A stretch of DNA of 64,000 nucleotides, from the NCBI GenBank assembly GCA_903828515.1, contig CAIKMD010000007.1, positions 62,001 through 126,000 of the forward strand, in the 5' to 3' direction. Under the pieces are notes generated by a model. That model made no database searches and was not told the origin of the DNA. It was given only the letters and a program-made list of their open reading frames with translations. A program made the position numbers and the translations under genes. Of the stretch, positions 58,806 through 64,000 are shown piece after piece; position 1 is the stretch's first letter, and every line of letters starts with the position of its first letter. This DNA comes from an uncultured Rhodospirillales bacterium (GTDB lineage Bacteria > Pseudomonadota > Alphaproteobacteria > ATCC43930 > CGMCC-115725).

Positions 58806-59621
58806 ATGGCCGATATCATCGATCCCGTCTCGGGACTGAAGTTCGTCGAACTCAGCCACACTTGGGGATACAACTCCCCGACCTTCCCCGGCTATGAGGA
58901 CGTCAAGCTCGAGCGCATCACCTATCACGCCAAGCATGGCGTGATGACCCAGAAGATGACGGCGATCATGCATGTCTCGACGCATGTCAACGCGCCGATC
59001 CATCTCATCCCCGGCACCAACGGCGTCGGCAATATCGCGATGGACCGCTTCTTCGGCAGCGGCGTCGTGCTCAACCTGCCCAAGAAAAAGTGGGAGTTGA
59101 TCACCCCCGCCGATCTCGAAAAGGCGAAGCCCGCGATCGAGGCCGACGACATCGTCATCATCAACACGCAGTGGCATCACCGCTATGCCGACAGCCAGGA
59201 ATATTTCGGCCACGCGCCGGGCCTGTCGAAGGCGGCGGCGGAATGGCTCGTCGCCAAGAAGGTGAAACTCGTCGGTCTCGACACGGCGACGATCGATCAT
59301 CCGCTGGCGACCTCGCTCGGTCCTCATCGCAACGGTCCGCAAATCCGCGACCTGCCTCAACAGTACAAGGCGGCGACCGGCAAGGACGCGAAAGCGGATT
59401 TCCCGGAATGGAACGCGGCGCACAAGGTGTTGCTCGCGGCGGGCATTCCGACGATCGAGAATGTCGGCGGCGACGTCGACCAGGTGAACGGCAAGCGCAC
59501 GACGTTCCATGCCTATCCCTGGCTGTGGCGCGACGGCGATGCCTGCGTCATCCGCCTCGTTGCCATGTTCGACACCAAAGGCGATTACCGGATCGAGTCC
59601 GGTGAGCGCGTGGTGGGATAA
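58806..59621 (+). CDS. cyclase-family hydrolase, copy 1 (altered motif)
   Basis: A 271-residue protein of the cyclase/kynurenine-formamidase-like family (metal-dependent hydrolases of amides, lactones or cyclic compounds). The core motif HxGTHxDxPxH appears as HVSTHVNAPIHL (about residue 57), where Gly and Asp are replaced by Ser and Asn; the second-shell DTATIDHPLATSLGP is present. The Asp-to-Asn change could weaken metal binding. It starts 105 bases after the dioxygenase gene and is followed at 12 bases by a normal paralogue. Confidence 0.8.
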   Translation: MADIIDPVSGLKFVELSHTWGYNSPTFPGYEDVKLERITYHAKHGVMTQKMTAIMHVSTHVNAPIHLIPGTNGVGNIAMDRFFGSGVVLNLPKKKWELITPADLEKAKPAIEADDIVIINTQWHHRYADSQEYFGHAPGLSKAAAEWLVAKKVKLVGLDTATIDHPLATSLGPHRNGPQIRDLPQQYKAATGKDAKADFPEWNAAHKVLLAAGIPTIENVGGDVDQVNGKRTTFHAYPWLWRDGDACVIRLVAMFDTKGDYRIESGERVVG

Positions 59622-59632
59622 AGGATCAAGCC

Positions 59633-60427
59633 ATGCCCAAGACCGATACCAAAGGCCTCGAATTCTACAATCTCAGCACCGAGTGGCAGCACGGCATGCC
59701 GCAATGGCCATCGAAGGCCAACATGAACATCCGCATCAAGGAGTTTCATGCCAAAGACGGGCTGCAGGTGCTCGAATACGAAGGCATCATGCATCGCGGC
59801 ACCCATATGGATGCGCCGATCCATGTGCTCGAGAACACGCCCTTCATCACGGACTACGAGACCTGGCGCTTCTTCGGCACCGGCGTCGTGGTGTCGATTC
59901 CGAAGGGAAAATGGGGCGTCGTCACGCCCGAGGATCTCGAGAACGCGCGGCCGAAAATCCAGCCGGGCGACATCGTCATGGTCAACACCGGCAGCCACCG
60001 CAACTGGGGCGACAATCCCGATTACTTCGCCTATTCGCCCGGCCTCTATAAGGCCGGTGCGGAATGGCTGGTCGAAAAGAAGATCAAGCTGTTCGGCATC
60101 GACGTGCAGGCGCTCGACCATCCGCTCGGCACCTTCCTCGCGCCGCACGGGCCGGGCCCGGCGCAGCCGCATCTCGATGACGAATATTTCGCCGAGACGG
60201 GCCGTCACATCCTCGAAGACTTCCCGTTCTGGGAACCGTCGCACAAGGTGCTGATGACCAACGGCATCCCCGGCATCGAGAACGTCAACGGCGACATCGA
60301 CAAAGTCACCGGCAAGCGCTGCACCTTCATGTGCTTCCCGTGGCGCTGGCCCGAGGGCGAAGGCTGCGGCATCCGCATCGTCGCGGTGATCGATCCGGCG
60401 CAGAAATTCCGCATCGAGCGCGAGTAA
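59633..60427 (+). CDS. cyclase-family hydrolase, copy 2 (canonical motif)
   Basis: A 264-residue paralogue of the preceding gene. Its motif HRGTHMDAPIHV (about residue 54) is canonical, with the same DVQALDHPLGTFLAPHG region. It should be the catalytically competent member, perhaps hydrolysing a lactone or a cyclic ring-fission product. A gap of 12 bases to copy 1 and 5 bases to the cupin gene shows one operon. It may form a hetero-complex with copy 1, or act alone. Confidence 0.85.
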   Translation: MPKTDTKGLEFYNLSTEWQHGMPQWPSKANMNIRIKEFHAKDGLQVLEYEGIMHRGTHMDAPIHVLENTPFITDYETWRFFGTGVVVSIPKGKWGVVTPEDLENARPKIQPGDIVMVNTGSHRNWGDNPDYFAYSPGLYKAGAEWLVEKKIKLFGIDVQALDHPLGTFLAPHGPGPAQPHLDDEYFAETGRHILEDFPFWEPSHKVLMTNGIPGIENVNGDIDKVTGKRCTFMCFPWRWPEGEGCGIRIVAVIDPAQKFRIERE

Positions 60428-60432
60428 TTCCG

Positions 60433-60780
60433 ATGCAGGTCACCAAGATTAAGGACGCCAAGCGCTACGAGGCGGCCAATCACTCGGACGTCAGCGCGCT
60501 GCGTTTGCAGGGCGCCGAAGCCTCGAAGACCAGCACCTTCTGGTGCGGCCTCTCGCACTACCTGCCGGGCGGCAAGGCCGACCGCAGCGCCTCCGATTAC
60601 GAACGCGTCTATTTCGTGATCGAGGGCGAGGTGACGGTGGTGACCGATCAGGGCACGGCGGTGCTGGGCCCGATGGATTCGGTTCATATCGCGCCGAAGG
60701 AAATGCGCTTCGTCGAGAACCGTTCGAATTCGGTAGCCACCATGCTGGTCATCGTCTCCAACGCCAAGGTCGCCGCATGA
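60433..60780 (+). CDS. cupin-domain protein
   Basis: A 115-residue single-domain cupin. The beta-barrel strands include FWCGLSHYLPGGKADRSAS, YFVIEGEVTVVTDQGTAVLG and DSVHIAPKEMRFVENRS. Only some of the usual His-His-Glu-His metal ligands are visible, so it may bind metal weakly or act as an isomerase or scaffold. Its stop overlaps the SDR start (ATGA). Small cupins are frequent in aromatic pathways as dioxygenases, isomerases or regulators; the role here is not known. Confidence 0.75.
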   Translation: MQVTKIKDAKRYEAANHSDVSALRLQGAEASKTSTFWCGLSHYLPGGKADRSASDYERVYFVIEGEVTVVTDQGTAVLGPMDSVHIAPKEMRFVENRSNSVATMLVIVSNAKVAA

Positions 60781-61580
60781 TCACCGAAAGCTTGAAGAAC
60801 CCGCTCAGCCTCTTCGACGTGCGCGGCAAGTCCGCGCTGATCACCGGCGCCTCGGGCGCGTTCGGCCGCGCCACGGCGCTGACGCTCGGCTCGCTGGGCG
60901 TCAATCTCACGCTGGCCTCGGGTTCGAAGGCCGAACTCGATGCGGTCGCCGACGAGTGCAAGAGCGTCGGCGCCAAGGTCGAACTGGTTTATCTCCGCCC
61001 CGACAAACTCGAAGATGCCGAGGCGATGTTGGCGGCGGCACTGAAGGCCTATGGCCGGCTCGACATGCTGGTGGTCGCCTCGGGCTTCAACAAGGCCGGT
61101 TTCATCCACGAGATGAAATACGAGGACTGGCAGTCGGTGATGGACGCCAATGTCCGCGGCGAATGGCTGATGGCCAAGGCCGTCGGCACCTATTGGATCA
61201 AGGAAAAAATCCGCGGCAAGATGTTGATGATGTCGTCGGTGCGCGGCCGTCACGGCAATATCTCGGGTTACACCGCCTATTGCGCCTCGAAAGGCGCAAC
61301 CGACTCGCTGACCCGCGTGCTCGCGACCGAATGGGCCAAGCACGGCATCACCGTCAATTCGATCGCGCCGACCGTGTTCCGCTCGAAGCTCACCGCGTGG
61401 ATGTATGGCGACGACGAACTGGGCCAGGCGACCAAGGCACGCTCGCTGTCGCGTATTCCGCTCGGGCGCTTGGGCGAGGCCGAGGATCTGATGGGCATGG
61501 CGCTTTATCTGCTGTCGCCGGCGTCGGATTTCTGCACCGGCCAGGTCATGTATGTCGACGGCGGCTTTACCGCCGGCTGA
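60777..61580 (+). CDS. short-chain dehydrogenase/reductase
   Basis: A 267-residue classical SDR. Cofactor motif TGASGAFGRATALTLGS (about residue 22); SVRGRHGNISGYTAYCASKGA holds Ser and the YxxxK pair; a C-terminal ITVNSIAPTVFRS and GQVMYVDGGF complete the family. It oxidises or reduces an alcohol or ketone with NAD(P). The ATG at 60777 overlaps the cupin stop. A hydroxyacyl dehydrogenase follows after five bases. Likely step: oxidation of a dihydrodiol or ring-cleavage alcohol (inference). Confidence 0.9.
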   Translation: MITESLKNPLSLFDVRGKSALITGASGAFGRATALTLGSLGVNLTLASGSKAELDAVADECKSVGAKVELVYLRPDKLEDAEAMLAAALKAYGRLDMLVVASGFNKAGFIHEMKYEDWQSVMDANVRGEWLMAKAVGTYWIKEKIRGKMLMMSSVRGRHGNISGYTAYCASKGATDSLTRVLATEWAKHGITVNSIAPTVFRSKLTAWMYGDDELGQATKARSLSRIPLGRLGEAEDLMGMALYLLSPASDFCTGQVMYVDGGFTAG

Positions 61581-61584
61581 CGCG

Positions 61585-62505
61585 ATGGCCACTCCCTCGA
61601 TTGCGGTGATCGGCGCCGGGCTCATGGGCCACGGCATCGCGGCGATTTTCGCGGCGTCCGGCCACCAGGTCTCGCTGCACGATCCTGACGCGAACATCCT
61701 CGGCTCGGCCAAGGAACGCATCGCGGCGATTTTCGACCTGCTCGGTTGGGATCCGGCGGCGCTGTCGAATGTCACTTATGTCGCGGCTTTCGCGCGCTGC
61801 GTGGCCCAGGCCGATTTCGTGTTCGAGGCTGGCCCCGAAAAGCTCGAGGTCAAACGGGCGATCTTCAAGGCGCTCGGCGAGGCGACCAAGCCCACGGCGA
61901 TCCTGTGTACCAATACCTCGGCCATTCCGATCGGCCTGATCGGCGCCGAGGTCGCGGATAAATCCCGCGTCGTCGGCACGCATTACTGGAACCCGCCGCA
62001 TCTCGTGCCGCTGGTCGAAGTCGTGCAGGCGGAATCGACCTCGCTCGCGACTGTCGAGAAAACCATCGCGCTGCTGAAAGCGGCGGGCAAGTCGCCGGTC
62101 CATGTCCGGCGCGACATTCCGGGTTTCATCGGCAATCGGTTGCAGCATGCGTTGAAGCGTGAGGCGATCGCGCTCGTCGCCGAGGGCGTCTGCGATGCCG
62201 AAACCCTCGACACGGTGGTGAAGGAAGGCTTCGGCGCGCGCATGGCCGTGTGCGGCCCGCTCGAGCAATCCGATCTCGTCGGCGTCAACCTGACGCTCGA
62301 CATTCACCGGACGCTCATTCCCGATCTCGACCGCACGCCGGGTCCGCATCCCTATCTGGTCGAACTCGTCGCCAAGGGCGAACTCGGCATGTCGAAGGGC
62401 AAGGGTTTCCGCACTTGGACGCCCGAAACAGCAGCGGCGGTACGCAAGCGCCTGTCGGATTTCCTCGCGCAGTCGGCGCGCGCGCTCAAAGAAAAGAAGC
62501 GCTGA
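61585..62505 (+). CDS. 3-hydroxyacyl-CoA dehydrogenase-like NAD enzyme
   Basis: A 306-residue protein: Rossmann GAGLMGHGIAAIFAASGH, ELEVKRAIF-type helix (PEKLEVKRAIFKALG), catalytic His in THYWNPPHLVPLVEVV and C-terminal helical domain with DIPGFIGNRLQHALKREAI. Besides 3-hydroxyacyl-CoA dehydrogenases the group includes L-gulonate and carnitine dehydrogenases. It ends the operon. The start is ATG 61585, four bases after the SDR stop. It probably oxidises a hydroxy-acid intermediate; free acid rather than CoA ester is possible because no CoA ligase is nearby. Confidence 0.85.
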   Translation: MATPSIAVIGAGLMGHGIAAIFAASGHQVSLHDPDANILGSAKERIAAIFDLLGWDPAALSNVTYVAAFARCVAQADFVFEAGPEKLEVKRAIFKALGEATKPTAILCTNTSAIPIGLIGAEVADKSRVVGTHYWNPPHLVPLVEVVQAESTSLATVEKTIALLKAAGKSPVHVRRDIPGFIGNRLQHALKREAIALVAEGVCDAETLDTVVKEGFGARMAVCGPLEQSDLVGVNLTLDIHRTLIPDLDRTPGPHPYLVELVAKGELGMSKGKGFRTWTPETAAAVRKRLSDFLAQSARALKEKKR

Positions 62506-62535
62506 TCCGCGTTTTCGTATCGGCCTGAAAAAGCA

Positions 62536-62568
62536 AAGCGGCGCGCCCGATAGGACGCGCCGCTTCTT
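62536..62568 (+). terminator. hairpin at the end of the catabolic operon
   Basis: A 10-bp stem AAGCGGCGCG with its complement (62536-62545 and 62556-62565), then CTT. It resembles the sodB hairpin in sequence but not in T-run strength. Confidence 0.5.
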
Positions 62569-62584
62569 GTCGTGTTCGCGGTGG

Positions 62585-63382
62585 TTACAGAACCTGGTGG
62601 AACAGGGTGACCAGCTCGGCCCAAGACCGCTTGTCGGCCTTCTCGTTGTAAGCCGCACCCTTGGAATTGTCGTTGCCGGCACCCTTCTGGGTGAAGGAGT
62701 GGACGGCGCCGCTATAGAGCACCATCTCCCAATCGACCTTGGCGTCGCTCATTTCCTTCTTGAACGCTTCCTGGTCTTTCGGTCCAACCACCGGATCGTC
62801 GGCGCCGTGCAGGACGAGCACGCGCCCGTGGATGTTCTTGTCGTCGTCGGGTGTCGGCGTGACGAGATCGCCGTGGAAGGTGACGGTCGCCTTCAACGGT
62901 GCGCCGCTGCGCGCGAGGTCGAGTGCGCCGGCCCCGCCGAAGCAATAGCCGACCGCGGCAATGTTCTTGGTGTCGACCATCGGGTTCTTGCTCAGTTGCT
63001 CGAACGCCGCCTGGGCGCGATCACGCAGCAGCGGACGGTTCTTCATGTATTTGCTCGATTCGGCAATCGCGCCCTTGGTGTCGGTCGGGCGGACGCCCTT
63101 GCCGTAAACGTCGGCGACGAAGGCGACATAACCGAGCTTCGCCAGCGTTTCGGCGCGGCCCTTTTCGTCGGCGGTCGGACCCATCCAGGCGGGGAAGAGC
63201 ACGACACCCGGACGCTTGCCCTGTTTGGCGTCGTCATAGACGAGCCAGCCTTCGAGCGGCGTGTCGCCCTGCTTGTATGCGACGGTCTGAACCTTGATCG
63301 CGGCCTGGGCGTACCCGGCCGAGAGCCCCACGAAAGCGACGGCGGACAGAAGCGCCAGCGCGCTGAGACGGAATCCTTTCAT
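62585..63382 (-). CDS. secreted dienelactone-hydrolase-family protein
   Basis: A 265-residue alpha/beta hydrolase with a signal peptide (ALALLSAVAFVGLSAGYAQA, cleaved near 28). The Cys nucleophile is in AVGYCFGGAGAL, the acid in HGADDPVVGP and the His in SGAVHSFTQKG, the Cys-Asp-His triad of dienelactone hydrolases. Classical enzymes are cytoplasmic; this one is exported, so it may hydrolyse lactones or esters in the periplasm. It stands convergent with the ring-cleavage operon. Substrate unknown. Confidence 0.85.
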   Translation of the reverse strand: MKGFRLSALALLSAVAFVGLSAGYAQAAIKVQTVAYKQGDTPLEGWLVYDDAKQGKRPGVVLFPAWMGPTADEKGRAETLAKLGYVAFVADVYGKGVRPTDTKGAIAESSKYMKNRPLLRDRAQAAFEQLSKNPMVDTKNIAAVGYCFGGAGALDLARSGAPLKATVTFHGDLVTPTPDDDKNIHGRVLVLHGADDPVVGPKDQEAFKKEMSDAKVDWEMVLYSGAVHSFTQKGAGNDNSKGAAYNEKADKRSWAELVTLFHQVL

Positions 63383-63474
63383 CGACGTTCTCCCTTGGCG
63401 TTACGGCTTTTTGAACGTCGAAAAAATGGCACACCGGCGCGGTATTCCCAAGCGAAAATTACACCGGGACAGTG

Positions 63475-63717
63475 TTACGGGCAGGGATGGCGCTCGCCCG
63501 CGATCACATCGCGGCGATTATCGTTGGCGCCGGCCGCGGCCCCGCCATCGTCGATCGCACGTGCGAAGAGATGGGGGATATCCGCGCGGGTGATACCGAA
63601 TTCGGCGAGCGCCCGCCGGTCGAAGGAGCGCAGCTCGTCATAGACGGCCTGGCGGTGGCGCAACGCGGCGGTCGCAGCCCGGATACGAGCCACGGCAGAA
63701 AGGAGGATGGCGATCAT
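63475..63717 (-). CDS. DUF1127-domain protein
   Basis: An 80-residue protein with the DUF1127 signature YDELRSFDRRALAEFGITRADI in the middle (about residues 30-52). DUF1127 proteins are small, Arg-rich proteins of alphaproteobacteria and enterobacteria; some bind RNA or affect phosphate or stress functions. The start is ATG 63717. It follows the gene at 63725 closely on the same strand. Confidence 0.8.
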   Translation of the reverse strand: MIAILLSAVARIRAATAALRHRQAVYDELRSFDRRALAEFGITRADIPHLFARAIDDGGAAAGANDNRRDVIAGERHPCP

Positions 63718-63724
63718 GCCGATC

Positions 63725-63961
63725 TCATTCCTCCTTGCCGCTGCGGATTTCGTCGGTCGCGCGCTTGAGGATCTCGGCGATCCGTTGCTGCTCTTCCGGG
63801 GTTGCCCGGCGGCGATCACGCAGGGCGGCCCGCAAATCGCGACGTGCGGTCCGGACGTTCAGCGCCATGTCCTCGTCCTCGGCGTCGCCCGCGAAGACTT
63901 CGCGCACGCGCTCCATCCGCTTGCCGATGCGATCGAGCTGGCTGAGGATCGCCTCGGCCAT
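63725..63961 (-). CDS. charged helical hypothetical protein (possibly partial)
   Basis: A 78-residue, highly charged, helical protein (LDRIGKRMERVREVFAG, then LRAALRDRRRATPEEQQRI) with no membrane segment. The frame stays open upstream of ATG 63961 to the window edge, so the true start may lie beyond position 64,000. It is followed by the DUF1127 gene after 7 bases, sharing its ribosome-site region. Possible coiled-coil adaptor; no named family. Confidence 0.5.
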   Translation of the reverse strand: MAEAILSQLDRIGKRMERVREVFAGDAEDEDMALNVRTARRDLRAALRDRRRATPEEQQRIAEILKRATDEIRSGKEE

Positions 63962-64000
63962 CGTCGCGTCCTGCTTGTATTTCGCTTCGCCGGCTTCGGT

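Overview
The window is GC-rich and almost fully coding. It looks like chromosomal DNA of an alphaproteobacterium, most plausibly a Rhodospirillales/Reyranella-like or Hyphomicrobiales soil or aquatic lineage (inference). The signs are two EcfG-type sigma factors, many GGAAC-N16/17-CGTT promoters, Ku plus a Pseudomonas-type LigD, small DUF1127, DUF1328, DUF3309, DUF883 and CsbD proteins, and an encapsulin with a ferritin-like cargo. I saw no rRNA, tRNA, CRISPR array, insertion sequence or phage.

Positions 1-27,400 form a stress and DNA-repair half. It holds many tiny membrane proteins, lipoproteins and secreted proteins, superoxide dismutase, a Crp/Fnr regulator, a GH15 glucoamylase, two HDFNN-type hybrid histidine kinases, an OmpR-type response regulator, ku and ligD tail to tail, an EcfG-like sigma factor, CsbD, a divergent Nramp-like transporter, and an encapsulin shell gene with its encapsulated ferritin. 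I found nine exact GGAAC-N16/17-CGTT promoter matches here, against roughly one expected by chance in 64 kb. They lie in front of the Crp/Fnr unit, DUF883, GH15, ku, mipA, two small membrane genes, a secreted coiled-coil protein and the encapsulin operon. The half therefore reads as a general-stress regulon with its own sigma factor.

Positions 27,400-40,200 and 53,500-63,400 are catabolic. The first block has orphan periplasmic solute-binding proteins, a two-subunit Rieske ring-hydroxylating dioxygenase, a beta-hydroxyacid dehydrogenase, an amidohydrolase, two metal-site-degenerate M24 proteins and a HyuB hydantoinase/oxoprolinase subunit. The second has an Ldh-family dehydrogenase, another amidohydrolase, a fumarylacetoacetase-family hydrolase and a tight operon (57,636-62,505) of a LigB-type extradiol dioxygenase, two cyclase-family hydrolases, a cupin, an SDR and a hydroxyacyl-CoA dehydrogenase, followed by a dienelactone-hydrolase-family protein. 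Together they suggest dihydroxylation, ring cleavage and hydrolysis of an aromatic compound. The substrate cannot be named from sequence. No permease, ATPase, ferredoxin, reductase or dedicated regulator is present.

Positions 40,200-53,500 are mixed: an OmpA-family porin, a second EcfG-like sigma factor, a ROK kinase, a probable rearrangement or chimeric join near 44,270 that truncates two convergent genes, an RTX-like repeat protein, a branched-chain-type binding protein, a Trm112-headed methyltransferase and a fused CydDC-like double ABC transporter. A VapBC-type toxin-antitoxin pair with a 26-bp perfect palindromic operator sits at 55,818-56,579.

Most notable: the EcfG-type promoter array including one driving the encapsulin operon; a ligD gene split by one base at an A9 run; a four-repeat hemopexin-like secreted protein flanked by duplicated terminators; and the truncating junction at 44.27 kb.
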